A stretch of DNA of 64,000 bases from Candidatus Roseilinea sp. (GCA_025998955.1 AP024676.1:2108001-2172000); one strand, 5' to 3'. Positions 1 through 10,467 are shown, numbered from the stretch's first letter. A program made the numbers and translations. Notes: a model not told the origin generated them from the letters alone.

Positions 1-1
1 C

Positions 2-1144
2 AGCAAGGACATGGTCTCGCTGCCGCTCTTCCAGCGCCTGGAGGCCACCGCTTACAACAAGGACCTGAAGGGTCTGCGCCCCGACCCGACAGAGTACTGG
101 TCGGCCAACTCGCATGAGTTCGAACTGCCCGGCCGCGACACCATCGTCGCCGCGCTCGGCCAAGAGCCGGCATCGCTGTTCCTGTTGCAGGAGAGCGCTG
201 CAGTCGCCGTGATCGTCGGGCAGCTGATCTACGGCGTGGACGTGACGCAGTACAGCTACGGCTTCCAGAACGTCGGCCTGGAGGGCGAGGACTTCCCGCG
301 CATCGAGAACGGCGGCGCCACGCTGACCGAGGTCGAGATCAAGGACGGCGACGTGCTGGTCAACGCCAACGGCGACGTCGGCACTTTCAAGGATGGCAAG
401 CTGACCGACGCCGACGGCAACGAGCTGGCACTCAAGGTCAAGAACGCCGCCGGCGAGGAAGTGGACCTGGTCGCCGGCGTCAAGGTGCCGCAACTGTCGG
501 TGACCTTCAAGTTCAAGCCGCGCAAGTGGAGCGATGGCGAGGATCTCAAGAACGCCGACTTCGAGCTGGGCTACAAGGTCGCCTGCGACCGCGAGTCGGG
601 CAACACCAGCTACTTCGTCTGCGATCGCACAGCCAAGCACGAGGTGCTGGCGGATGGCCTCGGCTATACGGTGACCTACGTGCCCGGCTATCTGAACCCG
701 ACCTACTTCTTGCCGCCCTACGGCTACTACCCGTCGCACCGCGTGGTGGAGACCGACGGCGAGTACAAGGGCAAGACGCTGGCCGAAGTCGCTCCGAAAG
801 ACTTCAAGAACCTGCCGGAGTTGACCGACAAGCCACTGGGCACCGGCCCATTCGTGGTGGACACCTGGGACAAAGGCTCGAAGATCGTGCTGAAGGCCAA
901 CCCGAACTTCTACCTGGGCGAGCCGAAGGCCAAGGAGATCGTCATCCAGATCTTCGACGCCAATCCGGCCGGCGCGGTGGCGGCCCTGCTGCAAGGCACG
1001 GTGGACATCGTCGGCAAGGAAGTGATCGGCGCAGGTCAGGAACTGGAGACGGTGATCAAGGAAGCGCAGGCCGGCAAGATCAACGCCGAGCCGATCGCCA
1101 GCCCAACCTGGGAACACGCCGACATGAACCTCAACACGCGGTAG
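2..1144 (+). CDS. ABC transporter peptide-type substrate-binding protein (SBP_bac_5), 5' end outside window
   Basis: The reading frame is open from the first bases, so the true start lies upstream. The protein matches the family 5 (oligopeptide/dipeptide/nickel) extracellular binding proteins, for example GTGPFVVDTW followed by a KANPNFYLG stretch. The first 40 or so visible residues (MVSLPLFQRLEA, LKGLRPDPTEYW) look like the usual C-terminal tail of this family, while the next part (PGRDTIVAALGQEPASLF) looks like a family N-terminus. The protein stops after TWEHADMNL, which is normally mid-protein. This suggests a tandem or circularly permuted architecture. A strong terminator follows the stop, so the end appears natural. 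Permeases and ATPases of the same class lie downstream. Confidence 0.85.
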   Translation, partial: SKDMVSLPLFQRLEATAYNKDLKGLRPDPTEYWSANSHEFELPGRDTIVAALGQEPASLFLLQESAAVAVIVGQLIYGVDVTQYSYGFQNVGLEGEDFPRIENGGATLTEVEIKDGDVLVNANGDVGTFKDGKLTDADGNELALKVKNAAGEEVDLVAGVKVPQLSVTFKFKPRKWSDGEDLKNADFELGYKVACDRESGNTSYFVCDRTAKHEVLADGLGYTVTYVPGYLNPTYFLPPYGYYPSHRVVETDGEYKGKTLAEVAPKDFKNLPELTDKPLGTGPFVVDTWDKGSKIVLKANPNFYLGEPKAKEIVIQIFDANPAGAVAALLQGTVDIVGKEVIGAGQELETVIKEAQAGKINAEPIASPTWEHADMNLNTR

Positions 1145-1174
1145 TGCCGGTTGGATAAGCCGCATCGTAGATCG

Positions 1175-1210
1175 AATGAGTAGCCCCATGGCTGGGGCTA
1201 CTCATTTTCT
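1175..1210 (+). terminator. Intrinsic terminator after the binding-protein gene
   Basis: A perfect 14-bp stem (AATGAGTAGCCCCA paired with TGGGGCTACTCATT, 4-nt loop TGGC) is followed by TTCT. It separates the highly expressed binding protein from its permease genes. Confidence 0.85.
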
Positions 1211-1263
1211 ATAAAATACGCAGCTATTAGGTAAAACTAAAAGTGGGAATCACATTTCACATA

Positions 1264-1314
1264 TTACGTTTTGCGTGACGTAACGCGTGATGCGCGATGC
1301 AAAAGACGTAAGAC
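1264..1314. repeat. Degenerate heptanucleotide repeat array
   Basis: Successive 7-bp units such as GCGTGAC, GTAACGC, GTGATGC, GCGATGC, AAAAGAC and GTAAGAC run from the terminator region up to the permease ribosome-binding site. The unit type (ACG/GACG core) recurs near 45.87 kb and 59.8 kb in this window, so it belongs to a dispersed repeat family. Confidence 0.55.
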
Positions 1315-1324
1315 GGAGGATGAC

Positions 1325-2515
1325 TTGACAACTTATCTAATTCGCAGGCTGTTCGTGATTGTGGTGATGGCGTTCATCATCGCGTTCGCGTCGTTCATTC
1401 TGCTGAGCATCGCCCCCGGCGGGCCGCTGCAGGAAATCGCCGCGCGCCAAAGCACGACGCAACGCAACGACCTCGACTTGATCGAGCGCACGATGAAGCG
1501 CTATGATCTGGACATCTTCCTGATCCCCCGTTTTCTGCGCTGGCTGACCGGCCATCCCCGCGGGCCGATCGAGATCGGCGGACAACAATTCTTCGCCGAC
1601 CTGCAAGTGGGATGCCTCAAAGAGGGTCGCGCCCGGCTCGTCTATCCCGACGGGCGCGTGGTTGAGCTGGACTGCGAAAAGCCGGTCTTCTTGCGGGATC
1701 TCGCGGGCCGTCCGGTTAGCGATGGCATTTTGCGGCTCGACTTCGGCAAGTCCACCCAAATCCTGCGTGAACAGCCGGTGATGCGCCTGTTCGAGAGCCG
1801 CATCGTCAACACGCTGTTGCTGATGGGCATCTCCACTTTCTTGTCCATCGCCATCGCGATTCCCCTGGGGATCGTTTCGGCGGTCAAGCAGTACTCGCGC
1901 TTTGACTATACCGTCACGACGCTGGCCTTCATCGGCTCGGGCATGCCCACGCTGTTCATGGGCATCATGGGCATCCTGATCTTCGCGGTGTTGTTCAAAG
2001 AGGCGGGGCTGCCTTACCTGCCGGCCGGCACGGCCGAATCGCCGCGCGACACGGTCATCCCCATCTTCGGCACGATCAAGGCGGGCTCGTTCATTGACCG
2101 GCTGTGGCACTTGGTGCTGCCGGTGATGATTCTGACCATCTTCAATCTGGCGCAGTGGAGCCGATTCATCCGCTCCTCGATGCTGGAGGTGCTGCGGCAG
2201 GACTACGTGCGCACGGCGCGCGCCAAAGGGTTGATCGAGCGCGTGGTGATCGTGAAGCACGCCATGCGCAACGCGCTCATCCCGTTCGTGACCTTGCTGG
2301 CCGGTGTGTTGCCGGCGCTGTTCGGCGGGGCGATCATCACCGAGAGCGTTTTCAACTATCCCGGCATGGGCCGACTGTTCGTCGCGTCGCTCACGGCCGG
2401 CGACTACAACGTGGCCATCGGCTTCATCTTGATCTCCACCTTCCTGGTGTTGATCGGCTACTTACTCTCGGATGTACTCTACACCGTCGTGGATCCGCGC
2501 ATCCGGCTGTCGTAG
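1325..2515 (+). CDS. Peptide-type ABC transporter permease (OppB/DppB-like)
   Basis: Inner-membrane permease of the binding-protein-dependent family. TM1 lies near residues 8-30, followed by a periplasmic insert of about 130 residues before the transport domain, as is usual for OppB/DppB proteins. The EAA-type coupling loop is visible (DYVRTARAKGL, then HAMRNALIPFVT). I chose a TTG start at 1325 because GGAGGA at 1315-1320 sits five bases upstream and the product begins TTYLIRRLF, a typical OppB start. An ATG at 1271 would translate the heptamer repeat. The gene is followed by the partner permease after 75 bp. Confidence 0.9.
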   Translation: MTTYLIRRLFVIVVMAFIIAFASFILLSIAPGGPLQEIAARQSTTQRNDLDLIERTMKRYDLDIFLIPRFLRWLTGHPRGPIEIGGQQFFADLQVGCLKEGRARLVYPDGRVVELDCEKPVFLRDLAGRPVSDGILRLDFGKSTQILREQPVMRLFESRIVNTLLLMGISTFLSIAIAIPLGIVSAVKQYSRFDYTVTTLAFIGSGMPTLFMGIMGILIFAVLFKEAGLPYLPAGTAESPRDTVIPIFGTIKAGSFIDRLWHLVLPVMILTIFNLAQWSRFIRSSMLEVLRQDYVRTARAKGLIERVVIVKHAMRNALIPFVTLLAGVLPALFGGAIITESVFNYPGMGRLFVASLTAGDYNVAIGFILISTFLVLIGYLLSDVLYTVVDPRIRLS

Positions 2516-2590
2516 TGGAGAGCCGATGGCGCGAATGACGGAAGGGATGAGCAAGCGGATGGCGCAGATAGACTATTTCGGAGGCTGAGG

Positions 2591-3598
2591 ATGGCAACCG
2601 CAACCGCCAGCGTAGAGGCAGCAACCCCTAAGCCGATCACTTTGGCTAAGCCGGAAGGCCAGTGGGCAATCGTCCTGCGCCGCTTTCGCAAGCACCGGCT
2701 GGCGATCGTCTCGCTCATGTTCATCATCGTCGTCTTCATCGCGTCGCTGATCACGCCGCTGATCGCACCGTTCCCGCGTGACGCCGTGAATCCCGTGATG
2801 CGCTTCTCGCCGCCCATGACCGTGGATACAGAGACCGGCAAACTCCATGTCTTGGGCACCGACCATGTTGGCCGTGACACATTCACCCGCCTGCTCTACG
2901 CGGCGCGCATCACCCTCAGCGTCGCTGTCATCGTGGCCACGCTGAGCACGTTCATCGGCATGACGGTCGGCGCGCTGGCCGGCTACTATCGCGGCATCAT
3001 AGACGCCATCCTCATGCGCATCCTGGAGTTCATGTCGGCTATCCCCACCTTCCCGATTTTGCTTATCCTGGCTTCCGTCTTGAACCAGGATCCCAAGCTG
3101 CTGCCCTTCCCCGACTTCCTGGTGAACTTCGTCAGCGCGATCATGCTGATTGACCCGCAGAAGGAATCGCGCAGCGTGCTGGTGGTGATCTTCGTCATAA
3201 CGTTGTTCGGCTGGACAGGCGCGGCACGGCTGATGCGCGGCATGGTGCTCTCGGTGCGCGAGCGCGACTTCATCGAGTCGGCCCGCTCGCTGGGCGCGAA
3301 CAACTTTCGGATCATCGCGCGGCACGTGGTGCCGAACGCCTTCCCGCCGCTGATCGTGGCCTACACGCTGGCGCTGGCCGACGGCCTGACGGCCGAGGTC
3401 GCGCTGAGCTTCCTCGGCCTCGGCATCACCGACCCCACGCCGACCTGGGGCAACATGCTCAACTTCTCGACGCAGTTCATGTTGACCCACCCGTGGGCGC
3501 CGCTCATTCCGGGCATCCCGGTGGTGCTGTGCTCGCTGGCGTTCAATTTCATCGGTGACGGTTTGCGCGACGCGCTGGATCCGCGGCTGAAGATGTGA
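2591..3598 (+). CDS. Peptide-type ABC transporter permease (OppC/DppC-like)
   Basis: Second permease subunit of the peptide-type importer. It has the OppC N-terminal segment with TM1 (FRKHRLAIVSLMF), a periplasmic stretch with the family signature HVLGTDHVGRD, and the coupling loop ERDFIESARSLGA followed by HVVPNAFPPLIV. The C-terminus SFLGLGITDPTPTWG is diagnostic for this subfamily. GGAGG lies just upstream of the ATG. The stop overlaps the GTG start of the next gene, so the genes are co-transcribed. It pairs with the OppB-like protein to form the channel. Confidence 0.93.
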   Translation: MATATASVEAATPKPITLAKPEGQWAIVLRRFRKHRLAIVSLMFIIVVFIASLITPLIAPFPRDAVNPVMRFSPPMTVDTETGKLHVLGTDHVGRDTFTRLLYAARITLSVAVIVATLSTFIGMTVGALAGYYRGIIDAILMRILEFMSAIPTFPILLILASVLNQDPKLLPFPDFLVNFVSAIMLIDPQKESRSVLVVIFVITLFGWTGAARLMRGMVLSVRERDFIESARSLGANNFRIIARHVVPNAFPPLIVAYTLALADGLTAEVALSFLGLGITDPTPTWGNMLNFSTQFMLTHPWAPLIPGIPVVLCSLAFNFIGDGLRDALDPRLKM

Positions 3599-4242
3599 CT
3601 ATGACACCTGGATTCGACAACGAGATCGGCGCAATCAAAGAACCGGCCTGGGATGTCGCTTACCTCTTCCCTGCACAAGGCGAATGGACGGAGGAAGACT
3701 ATTTCGCTTTGCCCGACAATACTCGGGTCGAACTGGTAGAAGGCCGGCTGGAACGATTACCTATGCCGACGACGAGCCATCAACGCATCGTGGCTTTTCT
3801 CTTCAGGCTGTTGCTGGCCTTCATCAGCCGGAATTATCCAGGCGCCGAGGCCTTGTTCGCTTCCTTGCCGATTCGACTCGGACCGAACACGCTAAGAGAG
3901 CCGGACATCGTGTTGATGCTGCCCGAGCATCGTCAACGTATTCACGAGCAATACTGGGAAGCTCCGGATATGGTCATTGAAGTGGTGTCACCCCAAAACA
4001 GAGCGACGGACATTCGCGACAAGCGTCGCGAATATGCACAGGCCGGCATTCCGGAATACTGGATCGTAGACCCGCAAGCGAAAATCGTCACTGTGCTTAA
4101 ACTCGTGGGTGAAGGCTACGTCATCCACGGCGAGTATGGCCGCGGGGATACTGCCGAGTCGGCGCTGCTCGAGGGATTTCGCGTAGAAGTAGACGATATC
4201 TGGCGCGCAGCAAGTGGCGCGTCAGGCGCATTGCATCTTTGA
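3595..4242 (+). CDS. Uma2-family (DUF820) putative restriction endonuclease-fold protein
   Basis: Member of the Uma2 family, a PD-(D/E)XK nuclease-fold family expanded in Cyanobacteria and Chloroflexota with largely unknown function. Visible landmarks are VELVEGRLERLPMP near residues 44-57, REPDIVLML near 101, MVIEVVSP (the beta strand carrying the catalytic E), a DKRREYAQAGIPEYWIVD block and a final strand. The GTG start at 3595 overlaps the previous stop; an ATG at 3601 is an alternative. It lies inside the peptide-transporter operon between permease and ATPase genes, with no obvious link to transport. Confidence 0.85.
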   Translation: MTMTPGFDNEIGAIKEPAWDVAYLFPAQGEWTEEDYFALPDNTRVELVEGRLERLPMPTTSHQRIVAFLFRLLLAFISRNYPGAEALFASLPIRLGPNTLREPDIVLMLPEHRQRIHEQYWEAPDMVIEVVSPQNRATDIRDKRREYAQAGIPEYWIVDPQAKIVTVLKLVGEGYVIHGEYGRGDTAESALLEGFRVEVDDIWRAASGASGALHL

Positions 4243-4270
4243 AATCGTAATCTGGAGAGAGTAAATCGGC

Positions 4271-5308
<1,038 letters not shown>

Positions 5309-5337
5309 GACTGAGACTGATTACTGATTACGAAAAC

Positions 5338-6387
5338 ATGGGCACGAACGGCAATAAGTCAGAAGACCTGCTCGAGGTGAAGAACCTCCAGAAGTATTTC
5401 CCGATCAAGGGCGGCATCCTTCAGCGCACCGTTGGATACGTCAAAGCCGTAGATGGCGTGTCCTTCACGGTGAAGAAGGGTGAGACGTTGGGCTTGGTGG
5501 GCGAATCGGGCTGCGGCAAAACCACGGTCGGTCGCACGATCCTGCGCCTGACGCCGGCCACCGGTGGCTCGGTGATCTTCGAGGGGCAGGACGTGTTCAA
5601 GCTGAACAGCAGCCAGCTCAAGGCGCTGCGCCGCGACATGCAGATCATCTTCCAAGATCCGTATTCGTCGCTCGACCCGCGCATGCCGGTGGGCGAGAGC
5701 GTCGGCGAGGGGTTGCTGGTGCATGGCATGCGCGACGCCAAGAAGCGCAACGAGATCGTCATCGAGATGCTGCGCAAGGTCGGTCTGGAGGACTATCACG
5801 CGCGGCGCTATCCGCATGAGTTCTCCGGCGGCCAGCGCCAGCGCATCGGCATCGCCCGCGCCCTGGCTTTGCGCCCCAAGTTCATCGTGTGCGATGAGCC
5901 GGTATCCGCATTGGATGTGTCCATCCAGTCACAGGTCTTGAACATCCTCAAAGACTTACAAGCCGAGTTCGGCCTGACCTACCTCTTCATCGCCCACAAC
6001 CTCAGCGTGGTGGAGCACATCAGCGACCGCGTCGGCGTAATGTACCTCGGCAAGATGGTCGAGCTGACCGACCGGGAGACGCTCTTTCGCGACCCGCTCC
6101 ATCCCTACACCAAGGCGCTGCTCTCGGCCATCCCGATCCCCGATCCAACGGTCAAGCGCGAGCGCATGATCCTGCAAGGCGATGTGCCGTCGCCGGTCAA
6201 CCCACCCAGCGGCTGCCGCTTTCACACCCGTTGCCCGTTCGCGGTGGACATTTGCAAGACGGTCGAGCCGCCCCTCGAGGAGCTGAAGCCCGGCCACATG
6301 GTGGCCTGCCACGTGGCGAAGGAGCAGGTAGCGGAGCAAAAGCGCGCGATGGGCCCCGGCACGGCCGTTGCGACGCCCACATCATAG
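5338..6387 (+). CDS. Peptide-type ABC transporter ATP-binding protein (OppF/DppF-like)
   Basis: Second ATPase subunit. Walker [10 protein letters not shown]-loop [12 protein letters not shown], signature SGGQRQR, Walker [15 protein letters not shown] and switch IAHNLS are present. The C-terminal [14 protein letters not shown] motif is typical of OppF/DppF. It completes a binding protein, two permeases and two ATPases. The gene ends 77 bp before the end of the convergent M20 peptidase gene, which could use imported peptides. Confidence 0.93.
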   Translation: MGTNGNKSEDLLEVKNLQKYFPIKGGILQRTVGYVKAVDGVSFTVKKGETLGLVGESGCGKTTVGRTILRLTPATGGSVIFEGQDVFKLNSSQLKALRRDMQIIFQDPYSSLDPRMPVGESVGEGLLVHGMRDAKKRNEIVIEMLRKVGLEDYHARRYPHEFSGGQRQRIGIARALALRPKFIVCDEPVSALDVSIQSQVLNILKDLQAEFGLTYLFIAHNLSVVEHISDRVGVMYLGKMVELTDRETLFRDPLHPYTKALLSAIPIPDPTVKRERMILQGDVPSPVNPPSGCRFHTRCPFAVDICKTVEPPLEELKPGHMVACHVAKEQVAEQKRAMGPGTAVATPTS

Positions 6388-6414
6388 CCCGCCGATGCCC
6401 ACCTCGGAGCGCTG

Positions 6415-6447
6415 AGAACCTCGGGTTCTCGGAGAACCTGAGGTTCT
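6415..6447. terminator. Bidirectional hairpin between convergent genes
   Basis: A 16-base inverted repeat with one mismatch (AGAACCTCGGGTTCTC against GAGAACCTGAGGTTCT) separates the oppF-like gene from the M20 peptidase gene. It is probably a shared terminator, although the T-tract is weak. Confidence 0.7.
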
Positions 6448-6464
6448 ATCGTTTCCTTCCGCCG

Positions 6465-7826
6465 CTACAACTCCGCCATGAAGCGGATGCTCGCCTCGAT
6501 GCCTTTCTCGTAGCAGGCGACGGCAAATCGCTCGTTGGGCGAGTGAATGTTGTCTTCCGGCAGGCCAAACCCCAGCAGCGCGATGGGCTTGCCGAGCAGC
6601 GTCTGGAAGTCATGCACCACGGGGATCGAACCACCCTCCAGCTCGTAGAACGGTGGGTTGCCGTAGGTGGCCTCGGCGGCGCGCACCGCAGCCTGAATCT
6701 CGGGCGCATCGAGTGACACCAGCGACGCCGGCGCTCCCCGGCTGTCGCTGAACGTGACCTCGGCACCTGCCGGCGCGGCAGCGCGCATCGCATCTTGCAC
6801 CAAGCGGATCACCTTCGCTGGGTCTTGGTTGGGAACCAGCCGGCAGGTGATCTTGGCGTGCGCCGTCGCCGGGATGATCGTCTTGCTGCCGGGGCCGGTG
6901 TATCCGCTCCACATGCCGTTGACCTCAAGCGTCGGGCGCGCTCCCTTGCGCTCATTGACCGTGAACCCCGGCTCGCCCCAGGCCTGCGATGCGCCGGTCT
7001 CACGCATCACCTCGGCTTCGCCATACGGGATGCGCGCAAGCGCCGCGCGTTCCTCGGCGCCGAGCGCGCGCACATCGTCGTAGAAGCCGGGCACGGTCAC
7101 GCGCCCTTGTGCGTCCTTGAGCGAGGCCAGGATGTGCGCCAGCGCAAACGCCGGGTTCTGCACGTTGCCCCCGTAGTGCCCGGAGTGCACATCGCGATCC
7201 AGGCAGCGCACCTGCACCTCGAACCCTGCCAGCCCGCGCAATCCATAGGTCAGCACGGGCTGCGTTAGGCTGAACAGCGTGCCATCGCTGATCATCACGC
7301 AATCGCAGGCCAGTAGCTCGCGATGCGCCGCGATAAATGTGCTGAGGTGGGGACTGCCGATCTCCTCCTCGCCTTCGATCAGTAATTTGACGTTGACTGG
7401 CAGTGTGCCCTCGGCGCGCAAATACGATGCGACAGCTTTCACATGCGCCAGGTGCTGGCCTTTGTTGTCATTCGCGCCGCGCGCGTAGATGTAGCCGTCG
7501 CGAATTGCCGGCTTGAACGGTTCGCTTTGCCATAGCTCGAACGGCTCGGCCGGTTGCACATCGTAGTGGCCGTAGATCAGCACCGTAGGGCGATGATGAT
7601 CTTGGCCGGACCATTCGGCATACACGACCGGATGTCCGCCGGTCGCCATCACATCGGCGCGCAGGCCGGCATCGCGCAGATGCTCCGACAGCCACAACGC
7701 CGCCATCTTCACGTCGCGCGCGTGGTCGGGTTGCGCGCTCACGCTGGGAATGGCAAGATACTCCAGCAGATCCTCGAGATATTCGTCGCGATGCTCGCGC
7801 GCGTAATCCAAAACTCGATTGAGCAT
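6465..7826 (-). CDS. M20-family metallopeptidase (dipeptidase-like)
   Basis: Cytosolic zinc-dependent peptidase of the M20 family (CNDP/PepV-like). Metal ligands and catalytic residues can be seen in order: IYGHYDVQPAE (His and Asp), RGANDNKGQ (bridging Asp), IEGEEEIGS (general base and ligand Glu), a lid domain with the dimerisation insert, and a late His in PVVHDFQTLLG. Length near 453 residues is normal. I prefer the ATG at 7826 (MLNRVLDYAREHRDEY) because it matches the family start; an ATG at 7880 directly abuts the upstream stop. Its place next to a peptide importer suggests intracellular dipeptide hydrolysis. Confidence 0.88.
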   Translation of the reverse strand: MLNRVLDYAREHRDEYLEDLLEYLAIPSVSAQPDHARDVKMAALWLSEHLRDAGLRADVMATGGHPVVYAEWSGQDHHRPTVLIYGHYDVQPAEPFELWQSEPFKPAIRDGYIYARGANDNKGQHLAHVKAVASYLRAEGTLPVNVKLLIEGEEEIGSPHLSTFIAAHRELLACDCVMISDGTLFSLTQPVLTYGLRGLAGFEVQVRCLDRDVHSGHYGGNVQNPAFALAHILASLKDAQGRVTVPGFYDDVRALGAEERAALARIPYGEAEVMRETGASQAWGEPGFTVNERKGARPTLEVNGMWSGYTGPGSKTIIPATAHAKITCRLVPNQDPAKVIRLVQDAMRAAAPAGAEVTFSDSRGAPASLVSLDAPEIQAAVRAAEATYGNPPFYELEGGSIPVVHDFQTLLGKPIALLGFGLPEDNIHSPNERFAVACYEKGIEASIRFMAEL

Positions 7827-7880
7827 AGCCTGAATTTCCCTCAGCGGCGCAGATCGTGATGCGACCTGCGCCACAGCCAT

Positions 7881-8576
7881 TCACGGTTTGACGCCGGTGA
7901 CCAGGTCGTAGTCCACCAGCCACGGCTGCGGCTGCACGTCTCGCAGGCCCAGCTCGTGCAGCCATGCGGCGAACGCTTGCGTGGGCAGCGTGCGGCCGGG
8001 CAGCTTCCATGCGTCCGGCCCGATGCGGTTGCTCACCATCAGCAAACCGCCGGGCTTGAGCACGCGCACCATCTCGCGCACCGCGGCACGCCAGTCGCGC
8101 ATGAACTCCAAAGCCTCCAGGCAGGTCACCACGTCGAATGCGTCGGCGTCGAACGGCAGGCGCTGCGCATCATGTCGCATGAAGGCGACGCGGCCGGCAT
8201 GCGCAACCAGCTTTGTCTGCGCCCGATGGAGCATGCGCCTGGAGAGATCAAGCGCGACGATGCGCCCGCGAAAGCGCCACTGCGAGAGCAACGCATCCGG
8301 CAGCCGGCCGGTGCCCGTGGCCACATCCAGCACCAGCGGGCAAGATATACCCGATGCGCTCAGGTGTTTCATGATGGGCATAGCCAACATGAGCGCATCG
8401 CCGGTCTTGTCGAACTGCTTCACGCGGTCGTAATGTGGGGCAAACCAATCGTAGAGCAGCGCCACGACGCGCGGGCCCAAATACGCGCCCTCGGCCACGA
8501 CGAGCTGCCAATACAGCGCTAGGCCGATGCACCCAACGACGACGGCGCCCACGAGGATGTAAACCCAGATCGGCAT
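7881..8576 (-). CDS. Membrane-anchored class I SAM-dependent methyltransferase
   Basis: The N-terminus from MPIWVYILVG has one hydrophobic segment (about residues 3-24), followed by a Rossmann methyltransferase domain. Motif I is VLDVATGTGRLP, the acidic loop is IVALDLSRRML, motif II is FDVVTCLEALEFM, and LKPGGLLMVSN follows. The substrate cannot be told; it is UbiE/type-11-like. Upstream ATGs up to 8699 would overlap the divergent recJ gene, so I chose 8576. The stop abuts the possible first ATG of the M20 gene, suggesting co-transcription. Confidence 0.8.
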   Translation of the reverse strand: MPIWVYILVGAVVVGCIGLALYWQLVVAEGAYLGPRVVALLYDWFAPHYDRVKQFDKTGDALMLAMPIMKHLSASGISCPLVLDVATGTGRLPDALLSQWRFRGRIVALDLSRRMLHRAQTKLVAHAGRVAFMRHDAQRLPFDADAFDVVTCLEALEFMRDWRAAVREMVRVLKPGGLLMVSNRIGPDAWKLPGRTLPTQAFAAWLHELGLRDVQPQPWLVDYDLVTGVKP

Positions 8577-8589
8577 GGTTGGAGTTGAC

Positions 8590-8617
8590 TTGCACATTGT
8601 AAATCTCGTCGTATACC
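8590..8617 (+). promoter_or_regulatory. Candidate sigma-70-type promoter for recJ
   Basis: TTGCAC at 8590-8595 and TATACC at 8612-8617 are separated by 16 bp, 17 bp before the recJ start. Only the motif match supports this. Confidence 0.35.
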
Positions 8618-8633
8618 TTGCCTCGCCGTCACG

Positions 8634-10379
8634 ATGGCTGAATGGAAGATCGCCCCGCGCGCGCCCGACGATTACTTTGCTGCACTGAGCGATCTGCACC
8701 CGCTGACCGCGCAGGTGCTATACACGCGCGGTTTGACCGACCCCGATGCTGCACGCGCCTTTCTGCTCGGCACATACGCGCCTGTAGATCCGTTTGCCCT
8801 CCGGGATATGCCGCGCGCCGTCGAGCGCATCTTCACGGCCATCGCCAACGGAGAGCGCATCGCCGTTTATGCCGACTACGACTGCGACGGCGTGACGGCC
8901 GGCGCGTTGCTGATCCGCACGCTGACCTCACTCGGTGCACAGGCACACGTTTACATCCCCGATCGCTTCGAGGAGGGCTATGGTTTGAACGCGCAGGCGC
9001 TCGACCGGCTGCAGGCAAGCGGCGTGAGCTTGGTCATCACGGTGGACTGCGGCGCGCGTGCCCATGCCGAAGCGCGCCACGCCCACGCCCTTGGCCTCGA
9101 CCTCATCGTCACCGACCATCATGAGCCGGAAGACGATGCCATCCCCGACGCCTACGCCGTCGTTGACCCCAAGCGCCCCGACTGCGCCTATGGCTTCAGG
9201 CATCTCGCCGGCGTTGGCGTGGCTTTTCGCCTGGCGCAGGGCTTGCTGCGCCGCGCGCGCGGTGCCGGGCTGCCGCAGGGCGAGGTGACCGAGGCGTCGC
9301 TGCTCGACCTGGTCACGCTCGGCACCGTCGCCGACATCGTGCCGCTGGTTGGGGAGAATCGCGCGCTCGTCCGGGCCGGGCTGGAGCGCATAAACCGACG
9401 GCCGCGCGTCGGTGTGCAGGCGCTCATTCAGGCCGCCGGCCTCAAGCCGGGATCGGTGAACGCAAGCCGGATCGGCTTTGCCCTTGGGCCGCGCTTGAAC
9501 GCCGCCGGTCGCCTAGAGCACGCACAGGCGGCCTATGACTTGCTCATGTGCGATGACCCCGCGCGAGCCGCCGAACTGGCCGGAGCATTGAACCGGCAGA
9601 ACAGCGAGCGCCAGAGCGTGACGGCGGCCGTGGCCGAAAGCGCAGAGCGCCAGGTGATGGAGGCGCACGCGCGCAGCGGCGACGATGCTCCTGCGCCGCC
9701 GCTGCTGTTCGCCGCCTCGCCGGAGTATCACGCGGGCGTCATTGGGCTGGCAGCCGCGCGTCTGCTCGAGAAGTATCACCGTCCGGCCATCGTGGTGAGC
9801 ATCAACGGCGAAGAAGCGCGCGGCTCCTGTCGCAGCGTCAACGGGTTCGACATCACCGCGGCGCTCGACGAGTGCGCCGACCTGCTGCTCAAGCACGGCG
9901 GCCACGAAGCGGCCGCCGGCTTCACCGCGCGCACCGATGCCCTGGATCCGCTGCGTCAGCGGCTGAGCACGATCGCGCGCCAACATCAACCGGCCGGCGG
10001 GTGGATGCGCATCATCCCAGCCGACGCCGAGTTGAATTTGGCCGAGGTGAACCATCGTGCGCTTGCCGAGTTACAGTTGCTCGAGCCGCACGGCCAGGGC
10101 AACCCAAAGCCAACCTTTGTGGTGCGCCGCGTGGTGGTGAGCGACCTGCGCCGTGTCGGCAAGGCAGAGAATGATGCGCCGCCACACCTCCAACTTCGCG
10201 TGACCGACGCGCGGCGCGTCACCTGGGACGCCATCGCCTGGCGCATGGGCGACCGGATACACGAGCTGGCTGCCGGCGCGCAAGTGGACCTGGCCTGCCA
10301 GTTCGACGTGAACGAATGGAACGGCGAGTCGCGCTTGCAGCTGGAGGTGCTGGACTTTCGCGCAGCGACTACGGGCTGA
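8634..10379 (+). CDS. recJ: Single-stranded-DNA-specific 5'-3' exonuclease RecJ
   Basis: Member of the DHH phosphoesterase superfamily that degrades single-stranded DNA 5' to 3' in recombination and mismatch repair. Motif I YADYDCDG lies at about residues 79-86, the VTVDCG strand near 136, and DHH at 161-163. The DHHA1 domain with HGGHEAAAGF is near residue 422, followed by the C-terminal OB-fold. Length 581 is typical. The next gene on the same strand is mutL, so the two form a repair pair. Confidence 0.95.
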   Translation: MAEWKIAPRAPDDYFAALSDLHPLTAQVLYTRGLTDPDAARAFLLGTYAPVDPFALRDMPRAVERIFTAIANGERIAVYADYDCDGVTAGALLIRTLTSLGAQAHVYIPDRFEEGYGLNAQALDRLQASGVSLVITVDCGARAHAEARHAHALGLDLIVTDHHEPEDDAIPDAYAVVDPKRPDCAYGFRHLAGVGVAFRLAQGLLRRARGAGLPQGEVTEASLLDLVTLGTVADIVPLVGENRALVRAGLERINRRPRVGVQALIQAAGLKPGSVNASRIGFALGPRLNAAGRLEHAQAAYDLLMCDDPARAAELAGALNRQNSERQSVTAAVAESAERQVMEAHARSGDDAPAPPLLFAASPEYHAGVIGLAAARLLEKYHRPAIVVSINGEEARGSCRSVNGFDITAALDECADLLLKHGGHEAAAGFTARTDALDPLRQRLSTIARQHQPAGGWMRIIPADAELNLAEVNHRALAELQLLEPHGQGNPKPTFVVRRVVVSDLRRVGKAENDAPPHLQLRVTDARRVTWDAIAWRMGDRIHELAAGAQVDLACQFDVNEWNGESRLQLEVLDFRAATTG

Positions 10380-10467
10380 TCAAGTAGTGCGCGCGGGTGA
10401 GGCACAACCGGGTAGGCCGCGGGATTAGAATGCGCGCTCTGAGCGCAGTGCGCGCCGTTGAGCTGGT

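Noticed and set aside
1271-1324. Longer start for the OppB-like permease from an ATG at 1271
   Set aside because: The extra 18 codons translate the heptamer repeat and lie before a good GGAGGA site for the TTG at 1325.
10426-10467. Promoter/terminator palindrome between recJ and mutL (GCGCGC motifs)
   Set aside because: The GC-rich inverted bases are short and lack a T-tract or a -35 match; not distinguishable from base composition.
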